Positions 25,692 to 35,193 of a stretch of 64,000 bases of DNA are shown piece after piece (the stretch's first letter is position 1; every line of letters starts with the position of its first letter). The DNA is from Marinomonas sp. CT5 (lineage in GTDB: Bacteria; Pseudomonadota; Gammaproteobacteria; Pseudomonadales; Marinomonadaceae): contig NZ_CP025572.1 of NCBI RefSeq assembly GCF_018336975.1, positions 151,495 through 215,494 on the forward strand, read 5' to 3'. A program made the position numbers and the translations under genes. The notes beneath the pieces were generated by a model, which saw only the letters and a program-made list of their open reading frames with translations, ran no database searches and was not told the origin of the DNA.

Positions 25692-26849
25692 GTGACCACC
25701 CATTCTGTTCTTACTTCTAAGTTACCTTCTGTCGGCACCACTATTTTTACCAAAATGTCCGCTCTTGCGGCCGAAAAAGGCGCAATTAATTTATCTCAGG
25801 GTTTTCCAGACTTCCCACCTGACTCTCGATTATTGGAGCGCGCATCCCAAGCGATTTTAACCGGCAATAATCAATATTCGCCTATGACAGGTTTGCCAAT
25901 GCTCAGAGACGCTATTGCGAGCTTGATTAAGCGACATTACGGCCGAAATGTTAGCTCGAATGATGAAGTTACGGTGACGAGCGGGGCGTCGGAAGCCATT
26001 TTTGATGCCATTGCTGCCTTGGTACAGAACGGCGATGAAGTGATTCTGTTTGATCCAGCTTATGATCTATATGAACCCGCTGTCAGTCTAGCAGGCGGTG
26101 TGTGCCGCCGAGTGACTTTGAAAGCGCCAGATTTTCGTCCTGACTGGCAGGCGTTTTCTGAGCTGCTAACGGATAAGACGCGTTTAGTCATCATTAACAC
26201 GCCACATAATCCAACAGGAAGCTGTTGGTTGGAAGAGGATTTAGAGTCTTTATGGCAAGCGATTGCTCAGCGCGATATTTATGTTTTGTCCGATGAAGTC
26301 TATGAATTTATTCACTTTGGAAATTCAGCAGTGAGTGTTCACAAACATACTGAGTTGGCGAAACGCAGCTTGGTGGTGTCTTCGTTTGGTAAAAGCTTTC
26401 ACCTAACCGGCTGGAAAGTGGGCTACATTGTGGCACCGAAAGCCTTAACGGTTGAGCTGCGAAAAGTGCATCAGTTTGTTTCTTTCTGTACGGCCACGCC
26501 GTTGCAGCAAGCCTTGGCGGAACATTTAGTGGCGGAGCCTGAAGCCAGCGCGGGGTTATCAGGTTTTTACCAACAAAAACGGGATGTATTACGAAACGCG
26601 TTGGCAGACAGTCGATTCACTCTGCTGCCTTGCAGTGGGACCTATTTTCAGTTGTTGGATTACAGTGAGATTAGTGATCTGGACGATGTGGCGTTCTGTG
26701 AATGGCTTATTGATCGAGTGGGTGTGGCGGCGATACCTGTGAGTGTTTTTTATCAGCAACCGCCAACCAATCAGCGCCTCATTCGCTTATGCTTCGCAAA
26801 AGAAGAAAGTACCTTATTAGATGCTGCTCAGCGGCTAGCTCGCCTATAA
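25692..26849 (+). CDS. PLP-dependent aminotransferase, class I (methionine aminotransferase-like)
   Basis: 385 residues. Fold-type I aminotransferase features are INLSQGFPDFPPD, NNQYSPMTGLPMLRDAIA, NTPHNPTGSCW, DEVYEFI and the PLP lysine in SSFGKSFHLTGWKVGY. The pattern is closest to the YbdL/kynurenine-type group, which transaminates methionine and aromatic amino acids. Translation begins at a GTG and there is no nearby ATG in frame that keeps the N-terminus. It stands alone, and a convergent terminator hairpin follows. Confidence 0.85.
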   Translation: MTTHSVLTSKLPSVGTTIFTKMSALAAEKGAINLSQGFPDFPPDSRLLERASQAILTGNNQYSPMTGLPMLRDAIASLIKRHYGRNVSSNDEVTVTSGASEAIFDAIAALVQNGDEVILFDPAYDLYEPAVSLAGGVCRRVTLKAPDFRPDWQAFSELLTDKTRLVIINTPHNPTGSCWLEEDLESLWQAIAQRDIYVLSDEVYEFIHFGNSAVSVHKHTELAKRSLVVSSFGKSFHLTGWKVGYIVAPKALTVELRKVHQFVSFCTATPLQQALAEHLVAEPEASAGLSGFYQQKRDVLRNALADSRFTLLPCSGTYFQLLDYSEISDLDDVAFCEWLIDRVGVAAIPVSVFYQQPPTNQRLIRLCFAKEESTLLDAAQRLARL

Positions 26850-26853
26850 AGTG

Positions 26854-26881
26854 ACTCGGCGAAACAAAAGCTTCGCCGAGT
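26854..26881. terminator. Hairpin between convergent aminotransferase and GFA genes
   Basis: ACTCGGCGAA (26854-26863) pairs with TTCGCCGAGT (26872-26881) around an eight-base loop, directly between two gene ends. Confidence 0.65.
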
Positions 26882-26886
26882 TGTAT

Positions 26887-27294
26887 TTACTGGGGCAAGG
26901 TTTCAAATGCTGGAACATCGCTGAGATGCTCGTCCCAGTTGCCTTTGCTGTCCATGAAGATATGAGCTTGCGGTGTTATGTCTACCTCGGTATCTAGGCA
27001 TCCGGCTGGAACAACGACCACGCCGCGAGCTTTTGCATCGGTTGGAACATTGGATCCGCATACCGAGCAAAAAGTGCGAGAAAAATGGGTGTTTTCGAGC
27101 TGATAAAAACTAAGCTTGTCTTCACCGCTTAGCCAAGTTAGTTTCGCTCCAGGAGCGAATAAATTAGCACAATGGGCGCTACCGGATGTTTTTTGGCAAC
27201 GACTGCAATGACAAAGGAAGAACTTCTGAAATTCCCCCTCTAGCTCGAATTTAACCGTACCGCATAAACAAGAGCCTGTGTGAAGATGATTCAT
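26887..27294 (-). CDS. GFA family (CENP-V/Gfa) zinc protein
   Basis: A 135-residue protein with the zinc-binding cysteines of the glutathione-dependent formaldehyde-activating family: GSCLCGTVKFELEG near the N-terminus, CHCSRCQKTSGSAH, and FCSVCGSNVP. The fold is seen in Gfa and in many uncharacterised proteins; most are not proven to act on formaldehyde. ATG at 27294 is preferred, with GGAG nine bases upstream. It sits 29 bases after the Lrp-domain gene and may share its message. Confidence 0.82.
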   Translation of the reverse strand: MNHLHTGSCLCGTVKFELEGEFQKFFLCHCSRCQKTSGSAHCANLFAPGAKLTWLSGEDKLSFYQLENTHFSRTFCSVCGSNVPTDAKARGVVVVPAGCLDTEVDITPQAHIFMDSKGNWDEHLSDVPAFETLPQ

Positions 27295-27323
27295 AATTGA
27301 ATACTCCAAGTTAGCATTAAAGG

Positions 27324-27599
27324 TTAAACACCTACAGAAAACATGCCTTCTAAGTCATCTTTTGAATAAGCTTTAAAAGCCAACATGGTTTCTGTCTTCA
27401 GAATGTAATCTATTTGAGCGAGATGTTGCGTGACTAATTCAGATATTTCGTCATTGTTCTGAACACGAGCAATCGCCGCAATATCATAGGGGCCACTTAC
27501 CGAATACACCTCAGATAAACCTTCAATGGAAGCGAGCTTTTCGGCGACTTGGTTGATGTGCTTTTTCTCAACAGAAAGCATGATGATAGCAGTAACCAT
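27324..27599 (-). CDS. Stand-alone Lrp/AsnC ligand-binding (RAM) domain protein
   Basis: 91 residues that match only the C-terminal effector domain of Lrp/AsnC regulators: MVTAIIMLSVEKKHINQVAE, then EVYSVSGPYDIAAIARV and a final YILKTETMLAFKAYSKDD. There is no DNA-binding half. Such stand-alone domains form rings and bind amino acids; some may pair with full-length regulators. GAGGATCT lies just before the ATG. The gene precedes the GFA gene on the same strand. Confidence 0.85.
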   Translation of the reverse strand: MVTAIIMLSVEKKHINQVAEKLASIEGLSEVYSVSGPYDIAAIARVQNNDEISELVTQHLAQIDYILKTETMLAFKAYSKDDLEGMFSVGV

Positions 27600-27707
27600 G
27601 AGAGATCCTCTTCATATTGTTGATGGACGCTGGTGCTTTAAAATATGACGGTCAGCGTTTAGTAGGGGGATTAAAGCACCTTAAGTGATGATTTACAAAG
27701 GCACAAA

Positions 27708-29045
27708 TTAGCTAGCTTGGGTTAGGTTTGTGCCTAAGTTCAATTCCACCTCGAATCCATCTTTTTTTCCATTCGCGGGAGACCGAAGTTCTAAGGTTAT
27801 CCCTGCTCCTTTGGCAATTGCATCGACAATCGCCAGTCCCAGACCGGAGCCAGGCGCCGTTGTATTGGCTCGCACAAATCGATTACGTAATAAAGCGAGA
27901 TCTTGCGGTGCAACTAAGTCACACTCGTTTACCACTCGCAACCTGCCGTCTGCTTGCAAATTGACATCCACTGGATGATTGGAGCGGCCATGTTTGAGCG
28001 CATTTTCAATTAAGTTACGCGCGAGAATGGCAAAGGCATCTGGGTCTAATAGCGAGTTAATCTCATTTTTTGCTAAAGTTAATTTAATCCGTTCTGGGAA
28101 TTGACGACTAAAGTCACCCACTATCATCTTCAATATAGGCACAAGATTATTTGGCTGTTGTGAAATAGCGCCACCACCTTCTGCCTTTGCTAATTCGAGT
28201 AATTTTTCAGACTGCTTTGATAAACTTTTGAGCGAGTTTTCAACATCTGTGATTTGCGTTTTTAATGGCTCGTCTGTTGCCGCCGACTTGATGCGTTGTA
28301 CCTTGGCCAATGCTGTCGCCAGTGGCGTACGTAATTCATGGGCACTGTTGGCGGTAAAGCTGCGTTCAGCTTCTAATGTGCGGCGGAGTCGTTCGAGCAA
28401 GCGATTGACCGCTACCGCGATAGGTTTAAATTCTTTGGGGAGTTTTTCCATTTCCACTGGAGATAAATTCCCTGCACCACGCTCTGCAATATCGAATTGA
28501 AATACGGCGACTTTTCGAAGAGATAAGCGAATGATCCACCAAATGCCAAATAAACTAATGGGCGCAAGGAATAATAAGGGGAGTAGTAAGGCAATACCTG
28601 CTTCAATAAGGTCTTCATTTCTTCGGGCCAGCTGCTCGGCAACTTGAATATAAACTCGATTATCTAGTGTCGAGGTTGTGTATATTCGGTGACTTTCTGT
28701 GTTTGAGAAGCCCATTTGTAGCGAGCCGTTAAATACTTTCGGATTGGCATCCTTAGAATGAAAAAGAACATTTCCGTGCTGGTCTTTGATGGTATAAGTT
28801 AGGTATTCGTCATCATTTTCTCTTGTTGGGATTTCTTGACTATTGTCTTTCTTTTTCTGTAATGAATCGCTAATCACCAAAGGTAGAATTTGCAGAGCAG
28901 ATTTTTTCAGCGCTTTATCAAAAGACTCATTCATCTCTTTTTGAACGACTAGACCTGAGCTAATAGCACCAAATAGCCACAATAATGAAACCCCTATAGT
29001 CAAACCTATACTGAGGCTTTTCTTTAAACTAGCGTTAGTGCTCAT
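27708..29045 (-). CDS. Sensor histidine kinase (QseC/PmrB-like)
   Basis: 445 residues from the ATG at 29045. Two membrane helices (about 12-30 and 148-170) bracket a periplasmic domain of about 115 residues. The phospho-accepting His is in NSAHELRTPLATALAKVQRI, the ATP-binding N box is ARNLIENALKHG, and the G box is GSGLGLAIVDAIAKG. The start codon lies inside the last codons of the response regulator (11-base overlap), so the pair is translationally coupled. Together they probably sense an envelope signal and may control the adjacent divergent DUF2271/PepSY genes. Confidence 0.9.
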   Translation of the reverse strand: MSTNASLKKSLSIGLTIGVSLLWLFGAISSGLVVQKEMNESFDKALKKSALQILPLVISDSLQKKKDNSQEIPTRENDDEYLTYTIKDQHGNVLFHSKDANPKVFNGSLQMGFSNTESHRIYTTSTLDNRVYIQVAEQLARRNEDLIEAGIALLLPLLFLAPISLFGIWWIIRLSLRKVAVFQFDIAERGAGNLSPVEMEKLPKEFKPIAVAVNRLLERLRRTLEAERSFTANSAHELRTPLATALAKVQRIKSAATDEPLKTQITDVENSLKSLSKQSEKLLELAKAEGGGAISQQPNNLVPILKMIVGDFSRQFPERIKLTLAKNEINSLLDPDAFAILARNLIENALKHGRSNHPVDVNLQADGRLRVVNECDLVAPQDLALLRNRFVRANTTAPGSGLGLAIVDAIAKGAGITLELRSPANGKKDGFEVELNLGTNLTQAS

Positions 29046-29700
29046 AAGTCTCCAAGCGATAGCCCATGTTTCTGACGGTAATAATGACATCTCGACCCAG
29101 TTTCTTGCGTAAGCGACTGATGTAAACTTCAATGGTGTTGCTCTCGATTTCAGCGCCAAATTGGTATAAGCGGTCTTCAAGTTGCGAGCGAGACAATAGT
29201 GTTCCTGGACGTTGTACTAACCCTTCGAATAGCGCCCATTCACGCGCGGTTAATTCCACAGGTAGGCCGTTTGCCTTGATGCGATGCTCTCCCAAATCTA
29301 TTTCTAAATGTCCCAATTTGACAAGAGGATTTGGATCGCCACGATACCGTCGAGCAACGGCTCCGACACGAGCAGACAATTCAGAAAGGTCAAAAGGCTT
29401 GATTAAATAGTCGTCTGCTCCAGCGTTCAGACCCTCAATTCGGTCCGACACCTGATCGCGAGCAGTGAGAATGATTACGGGGGTTGAGTTTCCTGATTTT
29501 CTAAGACTTTTTAGAAAATCAAAACCATTGCCATCCGGTAACATTAGATCGAGCAATACCAGATCGTAGCTTGTTGCTTGCACACTGGCTTCGGCAAAGT
29601 TCAAGCTCTGTACCCAATCCACAGCGTGACCGTCGTCGCAAATTTGATCTCGAACCGCTTCACCTAAACCCGTTGTATCTTCTATTAACAATACTCGCAT
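29035..29700 (-). CDS. OmpR-family response regulator
   Basis: 221 residues. The receiver domain has the acidic pocket IEDTT and phospho-acceptor Asp51 in LVLLDLMLPDGNGF, followed by TARD and the Lys in YLIKPFDLSEL. The winged-helix output domain contains VELTAREWALFEGLVQRPGT and IEVYISRLRKKLG. It is the first gene of a two-gene operon with the histidine kinase and is divergent from the DUF2271 gene at 29879, a common place for a target promoter. Confidence 0.9.
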   Translation of the reverse strand: MRVLLIEDTTGLGEAVRDQICDDGHAVDWVQSLNFAEASVQATSYDLVLLDLMLPDGNGFDFLKSLRKSGNSTPVIILTARDQVSDRIEGLNAGADDYLIKPFDLSELSARVGAVARRYRGDPNPLVKLGHLEIDLGEHRIKANGLPVELTAREWALFEGLVQRPGTLLSRSQLEDRLYQFGAEIESNTIEVYISRLRKKLGRDVIITVRNMGYRLETYEH

Positions 29701-29878
29701 GCCATATCCCTGATTTAACTGTTGCGTTCATCATAGCTTATCGATCTGACATTAACCTGAATGGAGAGGCTGTAACGGCTACTTTCGATTCTGATTGTTT
29801 TTTATAAAAAATATCAGCATTCAGTTTAGAGTCAGGAAAGGATTATAGAGTGTTGTTAACAGAACGAAAAAGGCAACC

Positions 29879-30355
29879 ATGATGAAATATATCCTACTGA
29901 CATTTAGCATTCTTTCCTGTTTGGCATTGTCTATGTCGGCGCAAGCGAGAGAAGTAACCTTTACCACCCAACTGGCCCGCTACAGTGGCAGCGGCGCGTA
30001 TTTTGCAATTTACCTTCTGGATGCCAATAACAAGTATCAGCAGACAATCTGGGTGGCTGGGAAAAAACGTAAATATTATTCGCACTTACGTGGTTGGTCA
30101 CGTGCAAGTGGGAAGAGAGCGGTTGAATACGATGGAAAAACTGGAGCGAGTGTCACCAGTGGTAGATCATTAACTATTAGCCAGAACATAGACGATAGCT
30201 TGATCGACTCTGGCTATAAAATCGTCATTGATAGCGCAGTTGAAGACGCAAACAGCAACCAAGCCGATGTATCGACGCCTTTGACAACCGCAGGGGCAGG
30301 CAAAGCTGTCGTTGGTAGCGGTTACGTGATGTCATTTACCTATGATTTTAAATAA
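29879..30355 (+). CDS. DUF2271 family periplasmic protein
   Basis: A 158-residue protein with a signal peptide (about 1-23, ending SAQA-REVTF). The mature part fits DUF2271, a small predicted beta-rich domain: GAYFAIYLLDANNKYQQTIW, then YYSHLRGWSRASG. The family repeatedly occurs beside PepSY-type membrane reductases, as here, and may be their periplasmic partner; its chemistry is not established. AAGG lies five bases before the ATG. The PepSY-flavoreductase gene begins 18 bases after its stop. Confidence 0.8.
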   Translation: MMKYILLTFSILSCLALSMSAQAREVTFTTQLARYSGSGAYFAIYLLDANNKYQQTIWVAGKKRKYYSHLRGWSRASGKRAVEYDGKTGASVTSGRSLTISQNIDDSLIDSGYKIVIDSAVEDANSNQADVSTPLTTAGAGKAVVGSGYVMSFTYDFK

Positions 30356-30373
30356 TCAGCAGGAGTAAAAATT

Positions 30374-32584
30374 ATGTTACGTAAAATTCATGGTTTACCA
30401 AGTTTGGCGGTCATGTTGTTTGTCGTACTACTTGCCGGTACTGGAGCAATACTGTCTTTGATGCCGACATTTCAACGAGCCGCCGCAGTGATTCCTGCCG
30501 CTGGCGAAATAAGCGCGGCAACGCTGGCTCAGCATGTCGTGACACATTTCCCACAAGTCGAACGCATCGAGCGAGATCTTTCTGGCGAAGTCATTGTTCA
30601 CTATCAACAAGATAATAAAGTTCACGCAGACTTGGTTAATCCGTTAACGGGTGAAAGCATTGCGCCGTATAAACCTTCCGCTGTGATGGTTTGGGTAAAG
30701 AATCTGCATCGTTCTTTTTTATTGGGTGACACGGGTCGAATCATGGCGGGCGTGACAGCTGGCTTTATGGTGCTGATCTGTCTTTCTGGAACTTTTTTAT
30801 TGGTCCGTCGCATTGGTGGTTGGAAAGCCTTGGTTAAACCCTTTAAAGGTAAAGGCAGCAAACGTATTCATTCTGAGTTAGCGCGTTTTGCAATACTTGG
30901 TTTGTTACTTTCCTCATTAACCGGCGCCTATATGTCAGCGCTGCGCTTTGGTGTCTTTACTGATCATACTTATGTAGAAGCCGAGTTCCCGAATGCTGTT
31001 TCGGGTGGACAGCCCGCTTCCGTCAGTTCGTTAATAGCATTAAAAAACATAGATTTAAGTGAACTGCGAGAGCTCACCTTTCCTGCTCCTAATGACCGAC
31101 AAGATGTCTATTCGGTAACAACACGTAGTGGCGTTGGATTTGTCGATCAATCAACAGGCCAATGGCTTTCTTTTGCGGCTTTACCTGAAAGTGGCGTACT
31201 ACAACAATGGGTGACGAAACTCCATACAGGCGAAGGTTTGTGGTGGTTAGGGTTAATCCTAGGAGCTTCTGCGTTGACTGTGTCTGTGTTGTCTTATACT
31301 GGTGCTCGGTCTTGGTGGATTCGTCGCCGTTCGGCCATTAGTCAAGTCAATAGTCAGATCAACATAGTGGATATTGAGCAAGCGGATACCATTATTTTGG
31401 TCGGATCTGAGGGCAATACAACTTGGGGATTTGCTCGAGACCTGCAAGCAAACCTCTGTAAAGCGGGTTGCAAGGTGTATTGCGCTGAGATGAACCAATT
31501 GGCGGATTATTATCCACAAGCTAAGCGATTGTTTATTTTAACTTCGACCTACGGCAATGGCGATGCACCGTCTTCTGCCCATAATTTTTTAGCAAAATTA
31601 GCGAGTTTTCGGCCGGATCAGACCATGCAATTTGCCGTATTGGGCTTCGGTGATCAGCAGTTTCCGCAATTCTGTCAGTATGCACTAGATGTGGATGCAG
31701 CTATACAAAACAAAGGCATAGCTCGCCTTCACTCGGTAGGTTTGATCAATCGAGGTTCTTCTGCACAATTTCGGGAATGGGGTAATGATATTGCTGATGT
31801 GACTGGTATTCCGCTTGCTTTAACTCATAACCCGCTGCCGACTCCGACCGCAAAGCTGACACTGATAGGTCGTGAAGACTATGGTCTAGATGGCTTGGCT
31901 GCCACAAGCATTTTTCGCTTTAGTGCAACGGGTAAGGATCCCTTACCACTTTTTGAAGCGGGAGACTTATTGGGGATTGTGCCACCAAATGATGACGTGG
32001 CACGTTTTTATTCCTTAGCATCCTCAACAACCGATGGCGTATTAGAAATCTGCGTACGCAAACAGCCATATGGTCTTTGTTCTGGTTATTTACATAACTT
32101 AAGACTGGGTGATGGAATTAAAGGTTTTATTCGCCAAAATCCTGAGTTTCGTCCTGCGGTTGGCGGCAATCCAATCATTCTTATTGGTGCTGGCGCGGGC
32201 ATAGGTCCGTTGGCGGGATTTATTCGCAAAAATACTCAGCGTAATCCAATGTTTCTTTACTGGGGCGGACGCAATGAAGAGTCAGATTTTCTTTATCAAC
32301 CAGACCTAGGTCGTTACCTTGAGGATCATCGTTTAACTGGACTGCAAACGGCTTTCTCACAGACGAAAAGCCAAGCCGCTGAAAAAACGTACGTACAGGA
32401 CAAGCTGTTAGAAGATCAAACCGCGGTGCGACAAATGTTAGAGCAAGGTGCGCAGATCCTTGTTTGTGGTGGTCGAGACATGGCCGCTGGTGTCGCTCAG
32501 GCGATTGATGACATTCTTAAACCCTTGCAGATCAATGTTGACGCCTTAAAAGCCCAGGGCCGTTATTTGGAGGATGTTTATTAG
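30374..32584 (+). CDS. PepSY membrane flavoreductase (PepSY-TM, flavodoxin and CysJ-like reductase)
   Basis: 736 residues in one chain. Membrane helices near 10-30, 115-140, 165-190 and about 290-310 carry a PepSY-associated module (VKNLHRSFLLGDTGR, LHTGEGLWWLG). Then comes a flavodoxin domain (GSEGNTTWGFARDL, STYGNGDAPSSAHNF) and a ferredoxin-NADP+ reductase-like end with FAD motif ARFYSLASS and nucleotide motif LIGAGAGIGPLAGF. The tail VDALKAQGRYLEDVY matches CysJ. It should carry electrons from NADPH through FAD and FMN into the membrane, perhaps to the periplasmic DUF2271 protein or a metal. Confidence 0.85.
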   Translation: MLRKIHGLPSLAVMLFVVLLAGTGAILSLMPTFQRAAAVIPAAGEISAATLAQHVVTHFPQVERIERDLSGEVIVHYQQDNKVHADLVNPLTGESIAPYKPSAVMVWVKNLHRSFLLGDTGRIMAGVTAGFMVLICLSGTFLLVRRIGGWKALVKPFKGKGSKRIHSELARFAILGLLLSSLTGAYMSALRFGVFTDHTYVEAEFPNAVSGGQPASVSSLIALKNIDLSELRELTFPAPNDRQDVYSVTTRSGVGFVDQSTGQWLSFAALPESGVLQQWVTKLHTGEGLWWLGLILGASALTVSVLSYTGARSWWIRRRSAISQVNSQINIVDIEQADTIILVGSEGNTTWGFARDLQANLCKAGCKVYCAEMNQLADYYPQAKRLFILTSTYGNGDAPSSAHNFLAKLASFRPDQTMQFAVLGFGDQQFPQFCQYALDVDAAIQNKGIARLHSVGLINRGSSAQFREWGNDIADVTGIPLALTHNPLPTPTAKLTLIGREDYGLDGLAATSIFRFSATGKDPLPLFEAGDLLGIVPPNDDVARFYSLASSTTDGVLEICVRKQPYGLCSGYLHNLRLGDGIKGFIRQNPEFRPAVGGNPIILIGAGAGIGPLAGFIRKNTQRNPMFLYWGGRNEESDFLYQPDLGRYLEDHRLTGLQTAFSQTKSQAAEKTYVQDKLLEDQTAVRQMLEQGAQILVCGGRDMAAGVAQAIDDILKPLQINVDALKAQGRYLEDVY

Positions 32585-32768
32585 CTCCGTTTACCTAATG
32601 ATTCATTTATTTACATAATGACATTAAGGAACAACGATAGACTCAATTGGTTACCTAATAACGTCTAAACAACACAGTAAGAACGTCAGTGCCTCTGTTA
32701 TCCTGAATTTAGTTTTTTGGGATGATTTTCATATCCAATGCATATAAATAAATTCTCAGAGGTAGAGA

Positions 32769-34058
32769 ATGCGCGAGACAATGATGCTGAAAATTAACGA
32801 TGATGTTGACTTGTTGTCTGCTATTTTAAGCATGCAGAGCAAGGGCGAAATTCAGGCTGAAGACTCTTTGACTATGGCTCTGCACCAGGACTTAGATCAT
32901 TTGATTCAAACCATTCGTCAGCATTTGGGAATGGATACAGCTTTTTTATCTCGTTTTCATCATGGTTATCGTGAAATGCTTCATGTTGATAATAGTGTTG
33001 GCAGTACCATTGCTCTTCATCAAGGTCATAAAGATAAAAATGAAGAAACCTATTGCCGGCTGATCGCGGATAAAAAGCTGCCAAGCATCATTCCAGATAC
33101 CTCAAAAAATAAACTAACAAAAGACTTAGCCGTCACCAAAGCGTTGAATATTGGTAGTTACATCGGCGTACCAATTTATCTATCCGACGATTCCATTTAC
33201 GGCACTTTATGCTGTTTTAGCGAGCGAGCAGATAAATCTTTATCAAATAAAGATTTATCGCTTTTAACCCTGTTCGCAAAATTTGCAGCGCGTAATATTG
33301 AAAAAGAACTTATTGTTTCAAAAGTGCAGCAAATGGCCCGAGATGATCTCTTCGATATTATCAATAAAAAACGGCTTAATATTGTTCTCCAGCCCATTTA
33401 TGATTTGAAAAAGAAGAGTGTTCAAGGCTTTGAGTGTTTATCGCGCTTTCAAACCGAACCATACCGTTCCCCTGATTATTGGTTCAATAAAGCCAATGTG
33501 TCTGGTATTGGTGAAGTGCTTGAGTTGTTTGCCATTGAGGAGGCGCTTAATTTGTTGCCTGATATTCCAGAGCAATATTATATAACCCTAAATATTTCCC
33601 CTAAGCATCTTACCTTGCCTTATCTGCAAGCCATGTTAGATAAAGCACCTTTGCATAGAATTGTTTTGGAGGTGACTGAGCGAGAATGTATTCCAGACTA
33701 CAAAGCATTTCGTAACGCGATTCGGCCATTTCGAAAACGAGGCATGCGACTTGCTGTCGATGATGCAGGAGCTGGTTTTGCAAGTTTTCAGCACATACTG
33801 GAGCTGCAAGCAGACATCATCAAATTAGATAGAAGTTTAATTTCTAATATCAATTCAGATCACAGAAAAAGAGCTTTGGTTGCCGCTTTAATCGGCTTTG
33901 CAAAAGAAACCAAAAGCAACGTTCTCGGTGAAGGTGTGGAGACCTTGGAAGAGCTGGAAGCACTACAAGAGTTAGGGGCTCAAACAATTCAAGGATACTT
34001 TTTTTGCCATCCGCTGCCAATTGATGACGTGTTAACTTTTTGCTCTAGTCGAGCTTAG
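32769..34058 (+). CDS. GAF-EAL protein, probable c-di-GMP phosphodiesterase
   Basis: 429 residues. An N-terminal GAF domain (about 40-175; IGVPIYLSDDSIYGTLCCFS) is followed by an EAL domain. The EAL signature reads GFECLSRF, so Ala is replaced by Cys but the metal-binding Glu is kept. Other catalytic positions are present: LNISP, EVTERE, DDAGAG, IKLDRS, GEGVE and QGYFF. Hydrolysis of c-di-GMP is therefore likely. There are no membrane helices. GAGGTAGAG precedes the ATG, and a terminator follows the gene. Confidence 0.85.
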   Translation: MRETMMLKINDDVDLLSAILSMQSKGEIQAEDSLTMALHQDLDHLIQTIRQHLGMDTAFLSRFHHGYREMLHVDNSVGSTIALHQGHKDKNEETYCRLIADKKLPSIIPDTSKNKLTKDLAVTKALNIGSYIGVPIYLSDDSIYGTLCCFSERADKSLSNKDLSLLTLFAKFAARNIEKELIVSKVQQMARDDLFDIINKKRLNIVLQPIYDLKKKSVQGFECLSRFQTEPYRSPDYWFNKANVSGIGEVLELFAIEEALNLLPDIPEQYYITLNISPKHLTLPYLQAMLDKAPLHRIVLEVTERECIPDYKAFRNAIRPFRKRGMRLAVDDAGAGFASFQHILELQADIIKLDRSLISNINSDHRKRALVAALIGFAKETKSNVLGEGVETLEELEALQELGAQTIQGYFFCHPLPIDDVLTFCSSRA

Positions 34059-34067
34059 TTTGTATGA

Positions 34068-34093
34068 AAGGAGCCTCTTTAATGAGGCTCCTT
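34068..34093. terminator. Hairpin after the GAF-EAL gene
   Basis: AAGGAGCCTC and GAGGCTCCTT form a perfect 10-bp stem with a six-base loop, ten bases after the stop and before the convergent ABC operon end. Confidence 0.75.
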
Positions 34094-34129
34094 ATCATGA
34101 TTATCGCAATAAAAATTGCTCGTCTTTTT

Positions 34130-35191
34130 TTAGAATATATGAACCTTTTCGATATCAAAAGACAGGCTTATTTCTTCGTCGATTTCAAAGACTTTATCTT
34201 CATTAATAGACGCAATTACTTTATTTCCATCAGCTAATGTAATGTCTAGCACGGTTTCGGTACCAAGACGTTCTGATAATGACACACGGCCATGCATTGA
34301 ACCTTTTACTTCACCGTGATGAGGCTCTAAATACTGAGGACGAATCCCTAGCTCAAGAGTGTTTCCAATGGCAACATCACTATTGTGTCTAGGTAAGACC
34401 ACCTCATCTATAACGTCTGAACTGACGGTGATGCCGTCGTTATCATGAGCCACCACTTTTACTTTCACAAAGTTCATTGATGGAGAGCCAAGAAACCCCG
34501 CGACAAAGCGATTTGCTGGCTTATGGAAAAGCTCCATTGGTGAGCCAATTTGTTGCACTTCTCCATCTTTGAGCACGACGATTTTGTCCGCTAAAGTCAT
34601 CGCTTCAACTTGGTCGTGAGTCACATAAATCATGGTGGCATCGAGTTTTTTATGCAACTTTGAAATCTCCATTCTCATATCCATCCGCAAGGCGGCGTCT
34701 AAATTTGAGAGTGGTTCATCAAATAAAAACACTTTAGGATTACGAACAATGGCGCGACCTATTGCAACACGTTGTCTTTGACCTCCAGACAGTTGGCTAG
34801 GGCGACGATCCAGCAAATGTTCCATTTGTAGTATTTGTGCTGCTTCGGTTACCCGTTGTATTTTTTCCTCCTTGGGAACGCCTGATACGGTTAATCCAAA
34901 GCCAACGTTCTCTCGTACCGTCATATGAGGGAAAATGGCATAAGATTGGAAAACCATGGCGATCCCTCTGTCCTTTGGTTGTAACTCATTGACGACATTT
35001 CCGTCTATGGTTAACTCTCCACCAGAAATATCTTCAAGCCCTGCTATCATACGTAAAAGAGTGGATTTACCACAACCCGAAGGGCCAACAAAAACAACGA
35101 ACTCGCCGTCTTTGATATCGATATCGATGCCCTTAATAACACGAGTTGAGCCGTAGTTTTTTTCAATGGATTTTAGCTGTAAATCCGCCAT
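34130..35191 (-). CDS. Sugar ABC transporter ATP-binding protein (MalK/UgpC type)
   Basis: A 353-residue ATPase. Walker A is GPSGCGKSTLLRMIAGL, the Q-loop is in MVFQSYAIFPHMTV, the signature is LSGGQRQRVAIGRAIV, and Walker B is VFLFDEPLSNLD with the switch His in YVTHDQVEAMTLAD. A C-terminal TOBE/OB domain (about 235-353) is typical of CUT1 sugar importers. It is the last gene of the operon, two bases after the GH32-like gene. Confidence 0.92.
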   Translation of the reverse strand: MADLQLKSIEKNYGSTRVIKGIDIDIKDGEFVVFVGPSGCGKSTLLRMIAGLEDISGGELTIDGNVVNELQPKDRGIAMVFQSYAIFPHMTVRENVGFGLTVSGVPKEEKIQRVTEAAQILQMEHLLDRRPSQLSGGQRQRVAIGRAIVRNPKVFLFDEPLSNLDAALRMDMRMEISKLHKKLDATMIYVTHDQVEAMTLADKIVVLKDGEVQQIGSPMELFHKPANRFVAGFLGSPSMNFVKVKVVAHDNDGITVSSDVIDEVVLPRHNSDVAIGNTLELGIRPQYLEPHHGEVKGSMHGRVSLSERLGTETVLDITLADGNKVIASINEDKVFEIDEEISLSFDIEKVHIF

Positions 35192-35193
35192 GA

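Noticed and set aside
27728..27978. Plus-strand open frames over the histidine kinase ATPase domain
   Set aside because: They are antisense to conserved HATPase motifs and lack any independent support.
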